A program made the position numbers and the translations under genes. Below the pieces are notes generated by a model. That model was not told the origin of the DNA, ran no database searches, and worked only from the letters and a program-made list of their open reading frames with translations. From Lunularia cruciata (Eukaryota > Streptophyta > Marchantiopsida > Lunulariales > Lunulariaceae), in contig OX419759.1 of NCBI GenBank assembly GCA_948567375.1, positions 101,303 through 165,302 of the forward strand: 64,000 bases of DNA. Reading direction: 5' to 3'. Below are positions 22,041 through 34,600 of the stretch, piece after piece (the first letter of the stretch is position 1; each line of letters opens with the position of its first letter).

Positions 22041-24330
22041 TTGTGCAAGGACAAGTTGAATATGTCAAGTAGATTTCCTATCCCTTTGAGTAGTTGTCCT
22101 ATAGCAATGCGTGTCAGGAAGCCAATTGAGAGTGAAATTTTCCAAAATCTAGAAGGGGTTAGAGTGTCTCGTCAAGGAGAAGGAATAGTTTTCCAGTGCC
22201 AAAGAACAAGAGATCAGATCATGGCAAAGAAGGTCACAAATGCTCTGGCAATGCAAAGTTTCACAATTTGTAGGTTGGATGTTGTAGCAAGAATTGAAGT
22301 CTTGAATAGACTTCATATTACTTTCCTAGCATGAAACTGGAATTTCAGTTTCCCAGGAGTCATGGCAGAGATAGCTGCTAGTAATTGCAAGGAAGGCCCC
22401 AAAGTCAAGGGAAAGAGAGGAAATCTGGCTCAATGGACTGAGTTGGATTGGATTAGTGTTGGGGAAGGAGCAGGAGAACCGATAGGGATCACCTTCTATC
22501 AAAAGTGTGATGTTGGAGAGGAGACGGCAGACATACACAATTTGTTCTTTGCTCTACGCACAACAAATGGTTAAGAGTGGAGTCCTATCAAGACCCAATT
22601 AAATGAAGTATCATGGGGACAATAATGGCTATGTTCAAACCAGAACAAACAACTTACATGAACATGTAGCAGGCGGTCTTTTTCCACCAGATGTTTGTAG
22701 GAGTGATGGTGAACTGGGCAAAGTGATTTTACCAACAAACAAAGCAGATGGTAGTCAATTGGAGGACACATTCACCTCCACATTATTTTGCACCGTTTGC
22801 AACACACTTCTACTCCAAGTTGAACTTGCTGCCAGCAGAGGAGAAGCAACGCATGGTGTCACATTTGTATCTTGATTTGAGATGGGAAGCAAATGAAGAA
22901 GAGCAACAATATATGGCACACCTGCAAGCCAATGATGATCACTTCTTGAGGACGGGACAATGGAAGATGGAAGAAGTCACAAGCCCAAAGAAGAAGAAGA
23001 AGCGCAATAAACCCAAAGAAGCAAAGTCACCTCCAACACAAAGGAAGACCCGAAGAATAGTTATGCAGAGTAAGAAGATGGTGAAAGAAGCACTGTCAAA
23101 AACTGAGTCTGAAAGGGAGATAGAGTCTTGAGGAGAGGACTCAAAGAAGACAAAATCACTTTACAAAGTGAGGAATCTGGAAGTGAGAGTGAGGCTGAAC
23201 ACGAGGTTCAGCAATCGGTTGGAGTGAGTGAAGCTTGTCATGCAATGATTGACAATGTACTAGGAAAGATGAATCATTACGTAGCCCTGGTTGTGGAAGA
23301 GAAGGGGGCTGAAAGACAAAAGGAGTACCCTACAGGGCCAAGTTCAATAGGCAAGGAAGAAGGAAGCTCGGAAGTAGTGTCTTTGAACATACAAAGATTG
23401 CGACTATGGTAGAAGGAGCCGATGGAAGAGGTGAAGTACAAAGATGGGGCCAAAGACAAAGAGAACTTTGGAAGAATACAATATCTATCGGTGGTTTTCA
23501 CTCCATTGTTGGAACTGTTGAAGGAGCACCAGAAGGTAATGCCCCAAGATTGTATGAAGGTGACAAATGAGTTGAAGGTGGTAAAGTATTTGCTGGTTGA
23601 AGTGAAGGGTTTGCAAGAGCATGTAACCCAAAGAGACAAGGAAGTTGAAGAACTTTGGGTAGATGTAGTCTTGAAGAAGAAGACTTTTGAGAAGTTGTAA
23701 GAGAGTTTTGAGTCAAGAGGTAAGGAAATGTAGAAGCAAGCCAAAGAATTGAAAGAGTAGGCAATGTTGCTGACCAAGATGAAAGAGGAGGTCAGTGATG
23801 TGTGCATCGAGAGTATTCATGTGAAGGCGATGGCTGCAATAATGGAGCAGGAGTTAGAGAGAGTTGGCAGTCACGCATTGAGAAGAAGAAAGATTGTGCA
23901 AGCTTGTACAAAGTGCTGAGTTATAGAGTTCTTAGTATGCGGAGGAGGAGAAGATGCTTGCTGTTGAGTACAAAGATGAGTTGAAAATGTACGGCAAAGA
24001 GTTGAAGGCAGAGTGATCTTGAGGTTATGAGTCGGAATCAGTAGGAGAAGTTGCAGGAAAGTTGCAAGCAATCTTGAGCATAGAGGCAAATGAAGGTTGG
24101 AAGAAGCACGTCTACACAAGTTAAAGTTGCTTGTGCAGGAAAATTGGAAGACAAAAGCCAAAGATGTGGATATGAACACTTTAGTGATCCGATTAAGGGA
24201 GTGAGTAGTTCTGAAGATGTTAGAGGTAGGAGACAATGTGAGTCTCAAATTATATTTAGTCAAGTCTGAGTTAAAGAGACTAAGGAGTAGTGGACAAAGG
24301 AGAATCTGATGTTGCAAAAGTAGGAATTCA
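22041..24330 (+). pseudogene. Coding-like U3 region in family C solo LTR
   Basis: I do not recognise the protein family. Parts in order: a basic N-terminal part; a block with LDVVARIEVLNRLHITFLA and FPGVMAEIAASNC and KRGNLAQWTELDW near 22270-22455; a Lys/Glu-rich part near 22880-23300; and a long heptad-rich coiled coil near 23430-24150. The same order and wording recur in all other C LTR pieces in the window, in both orientations. Broken in several places. Confidence 0.6.
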
Positions 24331-24397
24331 TGTGTCTTCGGACTTGTTATTTGACACATTAGAGAAGAGTGGGTTGGGAGATAAGGAAGTAGATAGA

Positions 24398-25130
24398 TAC
24401 CAAGAGCTAGCTATATGATCTAGATGTGAAATTTGGTTTGGTAACATCTAGAATGATGTTATACATGATGGTCAAAATAGATAAGATAGAAGTATCACCA
24501 AAAGAGTACTTCTACTAATAGGGCAAAAACCAAAATAGACTTGAGAACCTTAGAACCAATAGCTAGACATATGATTTAAAGGTGAGAATTGGTTTGGTAA
24601 CATCTGGAAGAATATTACACATGATGGACTAAACAGATCAGAAAGAGGTATCACCAAAAGGGGACTTCTACTAATAGAGTAGGAACCAAAATATGTCTGA
24701 AATCTTTAAAGGCAATTTTGGAGGCCTAAACGGATGAATTAGGACTTGAAAATGTGCAGATTCCTCCCCCACAAGATGTGAGGTTGGCCTTCTCTCCCCC
24801 CTTCTTTGTCTCATTGAGAGCTTTCCAATGGTACCTTACGTGATTTTGAGATTCCTATAGGAAGATTCCCTTAAAGATTCCCTTCAGTCAAAGCTTGTTT
24901 GACCAACCAGATAGGACCTAGACCAGACATGTCACCCATCCAAGTAAGTAATCCAAGGGTGGATCTTGCTGACATGTCACCTATTTGTGTCCCTAATCAT
25001 ATGGTGGAGCTTCCTTGGAGGAGATCCTCTTTGTCTATATAATAAAGAGAAGGTGCTCCTTTGGGGCATCGATTGTTTGAGTGTGCAATCTATGTTTTCT
25101 CTCTTCTCTTGTCCTCAAAGCATTACAGAT
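24398..25130 (+). other. Insert with flanking long direct repeats inside the C solo LTR
   Basis: About 70 bp around TTATTTGACACATTAGAGAAGAGTGGG is present on both sides (24330-24397 and 25131-25201). Other C LTRs (63115-63185) have it once. The insert holds two tandem units of about 155-165 bp starting TAGCTA (24408 and 24561) that share the text TTGGTTTGGTAACATCT, and a TATA-like TCTATATAATAAAG at 25034-25047 near its right end. It may be a U3 variant duplication or an LTR-like element. No coding potential is seen. Confidence 0.5.
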
Positions 25131-26138
25131 TTATGTGTCTTTGGATGTGTTATTTGACACATTAGAGAAGAGTGGGTCGGGAGATAAGGAAGAAGATAGA
25201 TTACCCATGATCTAAATTGTAGTTCCTAGTGTAGAAGTAGTAGAAATACTGAAGAAGTTGGTAGTGATAGATATACCTCAAGAAGGAGAAGTAATAGGAA
25301 GATCATCGGGTTTGAAAGCCAATGAGGTAGACATCGGATCAAGGTAGAAATAGTTTTGAGATTTGAAGAGGCAGATATGAAGAAGTGCAATGTCAATTTG
25401 GATCTGTAGGGTAAGAAGAGTTGTTGTAGAACAGTATAGTTGATAACTATTGTTTGCTTCACTATTTAAGAGTGGCATGCGTAGTGAACTATTGTTCAAT
25501 ATTCATATTTTTGAAGATAGATAAAGTGAAGTGCTATTTTCAGTGCTTGTTGCTTGAGCTTAATTCCGAGTGTCAACTTTGTGTTTGTGTTTGTGAGTGT
25601 GTGGAGAAATTCAAAGTGCAAGTCAAGCTTGTTGGATGTTGGATTCCGTAACCTTGATCTTCATTCTATGTGTTTGATCCTAAGTGAAGTGCAATCAGAG
25701 CAATGCCTTGTTAGAGGTATTGGAGTGTTTGTAGTATTATGCATTTGTGAGTGCAGTGTGAAGTTGATGTGAAACAATTTTGATTGAGGAAGTTGTGCCT
25801 TCATTGGAAGGGTGGAACACAATTTTGAGCCAAAGTCATTTTTGCAGTGAAGTGCCGTCTTTGGGAGAATCTAAATCATCACAATCAAGATTTATTTAGA
25901 TAGAATTTGCTATGTTGTGATTATGGGAGTGTGCATTCTTGACAAGTTGTCAAGATTTTGAGCTTGTAACTCTCTTTTGGGTGTGGTTTCTACCTAAGAG
26001 ATTAAAGACGCAACCAAGAAGAACTACATTGTGACATTTGACTTTGTATTTAGACATTTTTGACCTGTATCTCTACGGGAATGAACTTTATTTACCTGAT
26101 TACCGCAAAAGTGATATTTGCCGGGTTGTCACATGCAC

Positions 26139-26835
26139 TTAAGGCCTTGTAAATCAAGGATTAGTTGAAGGTATTACTCCTTAATGATGGGACATGCTTC
26201 TCAAATATTGCAAAGGAGACATCTACAAAATGGTTGGAAATAGTTTGCATTCTTTCTCCCAAATGATCCAAGGCTATCTTAAGCTCTTAAATGATGTGGT
26301 TGATGTGCACCTTTTGAGTGTCTGGATTAGAGTTGATGATGGCATTAAAAGCACCTTTTAACCTTAGATCCTTGTGGATCTGGTCAATTTCCTTATTGGC
26401 TACTTAGAGCACCTTGATGTATTCCCTTGCAACATAATTAAGGTTTTATGACCAACCCTCTATTCACTAACTTTAGACATCTAACAAAACATCTCAAAGT
26501 GAAGTATAAGAGGTAAAAAGCTACGTATATCAACTTGTGGAGATGCTCCAATGAGACATCTTGTTGCAATATTAACTTTGTTATTACAACTTGGTCTTCA
26601 CCAAGTCCCAAAACTTAATCCCATATGCCCAAATCATGGAAAATTGCTCTATATCAAGCTTGGTTTTTAAGTTTACATGCCAATTGATTGTTGCTCTCAT
26701 ATGGTGTATGGAAAGGTCAAATTGGCAAATACAGTTGGCAAATACACACGCAAGGTTGATACTCAAAATTAAGATCAAGCAATGAGCATTGCAAACTTGA
26801 TAGTTATATAACTCCCTAAATTTTTTCTAACCATT
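26139..26835 (-). other. Unassigned, weakly coding-like region
   Basis: The minus strand of 26160-26420 has an amphipathic, Ile/Lys-rich reading that could be part of a family C gag or coiled-coil protein. I cannot anchor it to a known domain. Confidence 0.3.
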
Positions 26836-29500
26836 TTACCAACCTACAGATCCAAAATGACAATACACCTCTTCATAATTTGCCTCTTTTTATCTCAAAA
26901 TTGTCCTAATCTGATCCAATGTCTACCTTCACTTGGGCTTCCAAACCCAAGGAAAGTACCTTCATCTCTTGAACTTTGGGCCTATCTAATTGTACTAACT
27001 CCTTTGCTATTTCTACTACCTCTTCACTACAAACTACAATTTCACTAGTGGGTAACTTATCTAACTTGTTATCTTCCAACCCACTCTTCTTTAAAGTGTC
27101 AAATGTCAACTCCGAAGACACCTGCACTCCTATCTCTATTACTTTGGGTCTGATATGTACAATATTCCAACGACTTTCTAACTCTAACTTAATCAACCCG
27201 AGTTTGATAGAAATGTTATTCTCTACATCTAACATCTTCCTATCAACCCAAGTCCTAATACTATTCCACAAGGCATTCAAGTCCTTGTTCTTTGCATTCT
27301 CACTACGCATCTTTTGCACTAGCAATTGCAATTTGTGTAAACATGATTCCTCCATTCTCACTTTGGCTTTCGTGGTTTACATTGCCTTCAATTCCATGAT
27401 TGCTGCTTCAAGTGGGTCCTTTGATTGCTTCCTTTGTTGTTCTTCCTCCATCACAACTTTGGTGAGTTTCTACTCCTCCTCAAACTCTGCTATGTGATCC
27501 TCCAATTCTTTCACATACTAGTCAATCTTTGCCTCTAACATCTGCACCAGATCTCTTAGCCTTTCTTCTTCATGATCTTGCTTAGCCAATTCTTGCTGCC
27601 ACGCTGTTGTCTTCTCTTCTACCTTTTGGCAAAATGTGTCAACCTCTTCTTCCTTAGCTTCCACCATTACCTTGCCATTCTCTTGCTCCGCCTTCACTTT
27701 GGCTTGTACTTCTCCACTCAAAGTCTTTCTTGTGTAACCTCCTTCACTTTCATTGCCAACTCTCTCCCATGTTTCTCAAACTTCTCTTGCAGATTCTCCT
27801 TGATCTTCTTCTGCAACATTGCATCTACTTGCAAAATTTCCCTTTCCTCTTCTCCTCTACTGAGGCTCTCATGCAACTTTCAATTTTCAGTCTCTAATCT
27901 CTCCAGCACCTACAACACCATTTGTATGTCGGGATGTCTGCTTTGCATCTCCTTCTTCTTCTGCATCTACAATAACAATGGACAAACCATATCTCAAAGA
28001 TACTCTATTCCCACACATCTTGTTTCTTCCACTACCTTCTCTTCAATGGTTGCAATGATCGGGCACCTCCCTTTTGAGTCCAATGTCTTAATACAAAGTC
28101 AAGATCTTTTGTATTGTCAATGATCTCTCATCCTCTAAACTCTCTTCATCATCCTGATTGATGACCTACAAGGCCGTCTTTGCACCTTCTCCTTCTAGCG
28201 TGTACTGCCTCGGCTCCGCCACCAATCCTCCTTTTGCCTCAATTGCTAACTTGGCCATAATTTCTTCTTCTTCATCCTTTCGCTCAATTTCTTCTTGTGA
28301 TGACATCTCCTTCTCTTGATCTTGCTGCACCTCAGGTTCACCCTCGCTCTCTTCACTAGACTCTTCACTATGTAGGATTAACTCCACCTCTTCTTCCTTC
28401 GATCCCTCCAATGCAGATTCTGCTTCTTCTGATTTCACTTCCTCTACAAGTGCAATCTTTTGGACTTGCTTCCCTTCTCTCTGCCTAATTCTTCTTAATT
28501 TTTGGGGCTGCATTGGCAAGCTCTCCACCTTGGGTCTCCTTCTCTTCTTCTTGCTTGGAAAGGGCACAACCATTTTCCAATCTTGTCCCATTCTTGTATA
28601 ATGATCGTCATTATTTCTCAATTACTCAATGTACTATCACTACTCATAATCGGCTTCTTGTCACAAATCAGGATAGAAATATGAGATGATCTTCTTCTCT
28701 CTTTACTGCTTAACCGGTTCAACCCAAGGTAGAAGTGTGCTGCAAAAGGCACGAACTAATGTGTTGGTGTCATTGTCCTCCAATTCAACACCATCTTCCT
28801 TGTTTGCTGATAAAAGCACTTTGCCTAGTTGATTGGTTCTCCTACAAACATCTTGTGGAATAACACCACCTACTGCTTCATCATGTAGGTGGTGCACTCA
28901 GACTTGAACATTGCCATCATTGCACTTACAATGCTTCTTCACACCGGGTCTTGATACGTCTCCACCTTATACCCATTCTTCATGCGCTTTGAGGTGAGCA
29001 AATCTTTGATCTCTTGGGTTTCTTCTGCAACTTCTCCCTTCCCCAAGAATGTGGCCTCATGCTCCTCTCCACTTTCTCTTCCTAGCACCAACCTCCAATC
29101 CAACTTTGTCCATCAAGTTGGAATCCCTCTCTTCCCCACTATCGCTGGCCCATGTACACATTTACTAGCCGTGATCTCTACCATGAAATTTGGAAAACTC
29201 AGGTTCCAATTCCATGCAAGGAAAGTGATGCAAACTTTACTAAGAGCTTTGATGTGAGCCATCACATCTAACCTCCTAACTATTTGGTTTCTTGTTGTAT
29301 GATGGGGTTCATGATTCCTATCATTCTACTCTCCTTTGTGATGTGCTTCTGCAAGATAATTCTCCCGTCTCTTGGACATGCAACTCTCAATTCCTTTGAA
29401 TTCTTCACAACTTCACTCACTACCATTCTTCTACCCTATTCTCCCTCAAGACGGCTCCGCAAAGGCAAAGGAAAGTCACTTGTCCTTCATCTTATTCTTG
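26836..29500 (-). repeat. Family C LTR U3 piece (minus strand)
   Basis: The minus strand carries the full series of the C U3 coding-like region: from about 29470 down, the RRLDVMAHIKALSK and NLSFPNFMVEITAS and PTWWTKLDWRL parts (29300-29080), the MMKQ and HKMFVGEPIN and FAAHFYLGLN parts (28900-28700), an acidic part (28621-28166), and coiled coils (27721-27518, 27361-26906). It is one of the more complete copies of this region. Confidence 0.65.
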
Positions 29501-29697
29501 ATTCAAAACCTGACTTTATAGTCCAATATTTCTCAATCATTCTTCAAAAGATTTTCTATAGAGAAATGACACCTTGTGGGTCACATGGGTGTACCAGCTC
29601 TGAGCTTTCTTTTGGAGCAAACTTGGGAAAATTCTCAATCGATCCGCCGAGTCATGCTCCTTGTTAGCAAATGAGATGACTTCAAATTCTTTGATGA
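29501..29697 (-). pseudogene. Family C gag fragment
   Basis: The minus strand gives EFIKEFEVISFANKEHDSAD and IFPSLLQKKAQSWYTH, matching the gag at 34930-35118 (-) of the neighbouring C element and resembling the retrotransposon gag core (the LW/SWY region). It directly adjoins the 3' tail of the LINE. Confidence 0.6.
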
Positions 29698-30962
29698 ATT
29701 CAATGAAACAATGAAACAATGAAATATAAAGCCCGAAAGACCCAAAGAGTCAAAAGGCTGGAAACACAATACAAAACACATGAAATGTGAGCCTAGGCAA
29801 GGGCCTAGGGCATCGGACCAATTTGTAACAAATTGGTCCGATGTAAAGTAACTTCTGTCATGTACTTCCCTAATGCTAAAGCTTCAACCTGTAAGAGAGT
29901 TGAGAAGTCACTGCAAGTAATCTGATGTCTAACTCTAATCTGCATGTAACAAGGGCAATCAACAAACACATGATGCTCATCCTCAACTTTGCTCATAATA
30001 CACAATTTGCAAAGTCGCATGGAGTGCTCTATCTGCTGCCAACGTCCTTGTTCTACTTCTAGTCTATGAGAACTAGTTCTATATTGAGCGATAACATGTC
30101 TCAATGAAGTAGAAATCCTAGCCAAGAGATAATCTTGCTCACAATACACCAACATAGGATTTACAAACTGCTGATAGAACACCATCTTGGTACCGGGTTG
30201 CTGCCATAAGCGAAGTAAAAATTGCTCCTTGATCACCTCTCGAAGTGCAATAGGCTCCAATCTCCAATGTCGCTCAGAAACATTCCACCTTGTGGCCCAT
30301 GCAATCAGATCTGTATACCAACCGACAGATAGAGTGGCACAAAAAGCTTGGTAGGGAAGTCTCTCATGCTCCATGGACCTCACCTTAGTGGGATATGTGA
30401 TAGCTAAAAACAAAGCTTCAGCCTCAAGAGGTAAAAATCCTGTTTCAGCAAGCAGGAATACATAAGGAGTTTGAGTCCTCACCCCAAGTTCATCACACAA
30501 AAACAATTTCTGAACTTTCTCCACCTTTTGCCACCATGTCTTATTAGTACCTGGACCCCAAATCTGAGCACCATAGAGAACCACCGGCTGCACAAGAGAT
30601 CTGAACAGCACCTTCTTCAACTCCCATGTGGTGAGGTGAGCAAGTCTACTGCGGTTCATGAGTGAATACAAAGCTCTAAAGCCTGCATTGATTCTCATCT
30701 TCACACAAGTAGACCAACTATAGTCATGAGAAAACTCAAGGCCCAAGTACTTATAAGAAGAAACCTGCTCCAATTGCTGTCCATCAAAAAAGAAAGGTGT
30801 GACACCTTTAGAACCCACCACAATGACCTTGGACTTGTCAAGGTTCACTTCCATCTTTGTTTGATTGCAAAAGCAAAGTAGAGAATCCAACAGCTTCTGT
30901 AAACTCTGTGGATTTGTGGAGAGAAGCACTACATCATCTGCATAAAGGAGTGCATGCATGCA
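29698..30962 (-). mobile_element. 5'-truncated LINE (non-LTR retrotransposon)
   Basis: One minus-strand frame of 384 codons (30959-29805) begins at the RT catalytic motif LLYADDVVLLS and runs to a stop with no interruption. It continues through the thumb (YKYLGLEFSHDYSW, LYGAQIWGP) to a C-terminal zinc-binding segment CKLCIMSKVEDEHHVF--CP, as in plant LINE proteins with a zf-RVT end. Everything upstream of the palm motif is missing, the usual result of incomplete target-primed reverse transcription. The 3' end has a 16 bp hairpin overlapping the stop region and a short tail of three 8-mers (TTTCATTG) instead of poly(A). The unbroken frame suggests it is younger than its surroundings. Confidence 0.85.
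29811..29843. repeat. Perfect 16 bp inverted repeat at LINE 3' end
   Basis: CATCGGACCAATTTGT and its exact complement ACAAATTGGTCCGATG are separated by one base. The hairpin covers the last codons of the LINE frame. A second small palindrome (CCTAGGC/GCCTAGG) lies just beyond at 29792-29809. It may be the RNA structure recognised by the LINE reverse transcriptase. Confidence 0.75.
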
Positions 30963-31250
30963 CTTCTCCTATCACCATCAATTTCTAATGCTTGTGCCTT
31001 AGCCATTTTTTGTGCGGTATTGTTCTTGAATTTCCAACCAAAAGAAATTTGTTACTTTTTCTTCACATCGGGTTGATCACCCCGAGGTAAAGTCTCCTTA
31101 CTTTGGGTTAAACTTTGACAAAGCAAAGACAAAATTCTTCTCCTTCTGATGCTATTTGGGTTCAATATGACTTTATCTGTACACTTCTTCTTCAAAATAG
31201 AACAAAACTTAAAAAAACAAAAAATGTGAGTACCACATGAATGCACCTCC
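30963..31250 (-). repeat. Family C LTR start (minus strand)
   Basis: On the minus strand the sequence starts TGTGGTACTCACATTTTTTG near 31236 and resembles the LTR start at 60571-60640, including the AAGAAGAAGTGTA stretch. The LINE boundary lies at about 30962. Confidence 0.6.
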
Positions 31251-31255
31251 AAATT

Positions 31256-31675
31256 ACTTCATACCATTCATAGTTCATCTTTATTTGGGGTTGAATATTC
31301 TCAATGTGGAGGAGAAAGAGGTGATGGTATCACATTTCCTCCCAAATCTTCATTGAGAGGGAGATGCAGATGAATGACTATATATCCTGATGATTCAAGA
31401 AGGAGATGATCACTTTTCCAAGACAAGATGTGAGAAGGTAATGGAACTTACCATTCCAAAGGCAAAGAAGAGGAGTCAACTCATGGAGATTGCATCATTT
31501 AGTTCAACCAAGAAAAACTTGGAGGCTAAACCCAAGGCATGAGGTGGTGGTGGACGTGTCATTGAGAGCAAAGTTTGAAGGCAAATTTTGGTCCAAGTGT
31601 GAGGACTTAGAGGAAGAGGAAGATTAACTCACACTACAAAGTGGAAGTCGAGCAAGAGTGAAGGAGCCTAAGGTC
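31256..31675 (+). repeat. Family C LTR fragment, plus orientation
   Basis: Matches the C U3 around 61506-61890 (text GGGTTGAATNTTCTCAATGTGG and ACTCACACTACAAAGTGG). It is head to head with the minus-strand LTR start at 31236 and butts against the minus-strand RT at about 31676, so the locus is rearranged. Confidence 0.5.
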
Positions 31676-34600
31676 TAGTAGTTGGCAGAAAAAGTGTGTG
31701 TAATATCCAACATGTCCCAAGAAAGCTCTCAGCTCCCAACTGTTTTTAGGAGATTCTAAAGCTGAGATTACTTTCACCATCTCAACATCAACTTCAATAC
31801 CTTGGCTTGAAACCCAATGCCCCAACAAAATTCCCTCCTTCATTGCAAAGAAGTATTTCTTTGGATGCAATGAAAAATTGGCAAACCAACACCTTTCAAC
31901 AGTTTGGCAAAGGTAATCTAGATGTACCTTTCTTTGGCTAAACACACCAAAATCATCAATGAAAACTTCCACAATCTTTTGCAAAAAGTCTTTTAAAATT
32001 GCATTCATCATCCATTGGAAAGCAGCAAGAGCATCACACAACCTAAATAGCATTTGATTGTAAGCAAATGTGCCCCTATTGGTAGTGAATGAAGTCTTAT
32101 CCTTATTTCTTCTTGAATGGATACTTGATTATAGCTTGAAATCCATCAAATAAAATTGTAGCAAGAATGACCAACTATTTGATCTAAAATAGTATCTTTA
32201 AAAGGGAAAAGATGATGATCATTCCTTGTGACTGCATTAAGTTTGCAAAAATCTTGTCACATTCAAAATTTTTGTGTCTTCTTCTTTGAAACAAGGACAA
32301 TAGGAGAAACCCATTCACTTCTCAAGATTGGAACAATTATTCAGGCCTCTAAGTACTTTCACTACGAGTGAGTACTTTGGGTTTAGGAAATACTATCTTT
32401 GCAAAATCAGAACTACATCTTCAATGAGATCAATTTGATGCACTCTAACTTTTCTTTGAATGCATAAATTTTGATAAATAGACTCGGAAAATATATCATG
32501 GTACTCAATAAAGAAGAGAATGTATCATACCAACTCTTTTGGAGTTAATGCCTTGGATATTTTCAAAAGTTTCCTTCTTCCAGGATTACATTGGGTTGAT
32601 GACTCCTTAAACATTACTTACTTGGCTCAAATTGAGTCAAATGGAGTTTTGACCCACTTCCTCCAGATCACTTGTACTTGAGGTGACATCATATGGATCT
32701 TCTTTGACCTCTACCTTGTAGCATTCCAAGTAATTGACTTGGACTTCTTCCTTTGAGTCTTCTAAAGACTGAGACAATAAAACATTGGATTTGTCATCAT
32801 CTCCTAACAAATACATCTCTCTAAGGTAGAAGACCTTTGTCCAACTCACCATCACCAACTTCTAATCTTTGGATGTGATGTCCTTAAACCTCAATTGTTG
32901 CTAGTGCAATTCCACACCAACTTGAGCACTATACATCCAACCAACAATGAGTAACTATATTTGGTCATTGATCTCAACACAATGTAGTTTGGTTCCTATG
33001 ATTGTGATTGTATTAGACAACATATCCAAATTTAGTCTCTTGGTCTAATCCGCAAATTTCAAAATTCAAGGTATGGGCTCAAACATGTGATACTCCAATC
33101 AATGTGCGGTATCCTTTGTCATGATATTCATGCCAGAATTGGAGTCAATGGGTACCAAGGTGATCATGCAACTCGTGATCTCCGTATCTACTTCAGAAGA
33201 TTCCAAATCTTCTTGTTCAACACAATATATGGTAGGCAAGTCTTTCTTAGTCATCACCCCTACTTTCTTGAGGGCCAAACTCAACTGCTTTTTGTATAAC
33301 TTATTGTCCTCCCGCAATTGCTTAAATGTTACATTGGCTTGCATGGACACCAAACATGCCACAATATTAGATTGTGGTACTCCTCCCAACTTTACCTTCT
33401 CTCCCCTATCTGACTTTACTTCAAGTTGCTTTATAATGGTGTTGGATTACTGGTGGTCTTGACCCAAAGTACGTTGGGTTTACCTTGGCTTGAATGAAAT
33501 CCTCAACTTCAGATTGAATGTCAGCCACAAAAATTGGGTCCTCCTCCAAGTGAATTTACCAAGTTCTTTGCATTACCTCTTGAACTTCCTTCTACAATGC
33601 TTTTGTGTTGGTTTTTGCCAAGATTTTCTTTTCTTTTGTAGATAGGATTGACTTAGGCCAAAGTCTCTTTGCCTTTTTGAGGATGAAGTAATGCTTACTT
33701 CTTTGCGATCATGCTTCTTCTTCCGAGAGCATGTCTCAGCTCTTAACACATCAAGGTCTGGCCATTCCCCTTTTGGGGCTGGACTACCCTCTTGAGGCCT
33801 CTCTTCCTCAAGAGTTATGCAATTCAATGGTATCTTCTTTCAACTATACTGCAGCTTGCTTGGTTGGAGTCTGCACATATCTAACCGGAGGCTTTGGGTT
33901 TGGTGGTTGAGGGCATTGATTCCCAACATGGCCTCAACCTTTACAGTTCCAGAAAAGTGGAACATACCTTATATGACACCTTAGCTTAGAACAATTGGGA
34001 GACCAATGGCCCATAGAGCCATAGTTGTAACATGCATCTAATGCAATATTTTGAGGGTAATTTTGGTTACCTATCAACATCCTTTGTTAGGGAGCATTGT
34101 TGTTGTACTCTCTTGATCCATTCTTGGGACCTTGATATGAGGTACTCACTTGGGGTTGTACCTCTTAAGTCTGGTACACTACTTCTTCACCTTGTTTTGG
34201 TCCCAAATTGGAACCCAATCAATCTGCTACATTGGTAATACAATTCTTGTTAAACACTCCATGTTGGCATGACCCGACTTGCCACACTTAGTACACCACA
34301 CATTTGGTCTTCCAAATGCAAGGGGTTTTCTTCATCCTTGGATCAATCATTTGGATCTTAAAGTCCACAAGGGAGTCTCTAGTTTAGCATCTATCTTTCT
34401 GATGCCTTTAGCTAGAGGAATCAATACCTTCTTCGCTTTCTATTTCTATTTGTCTTTACATCTTCTTCTAATTCCAAAGAAGAACTAGAGGATGTAGAGG
34501 ATTCTTTTGAAGAAGGAGAGGTATTGCAAGAAGCTCTTTGTCTAGGCTTCTTGCCATTCTTTTGCCGGTTTCTTTTGTTATTGGCTGAATGAGAGTGAGC

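Larger units (their letters stand above)
21657..26133 (+). repeat. Family C solo LTR
   Basis: Starts TGTGGTGCCCACA, like the C LTR at 60571, and ends GGGTTGTCACA, like the 5' LTR end near 35810. Flanks are CGCAC (21652-21656) and TGCAC (26134-26138): a five-base target duplication with one C-to-T difference at a CpG. No polypurine tract precedes and no primer site follows, so recombination between two LTRs has probably removed the interior. It is 4477 bp long, of which about 730-800 bp is a secondary insert (24398-25130). TATA-like TATTTAAG lies at 25463-25470. Confidence 0.75.

Noticed and set aside
22041-24330. Host myosin-like or structural coiled-coil gene
   Set aside because: The same sequence recurs many times in both orientations inside LTR borders of family C, so it belongs to the element.
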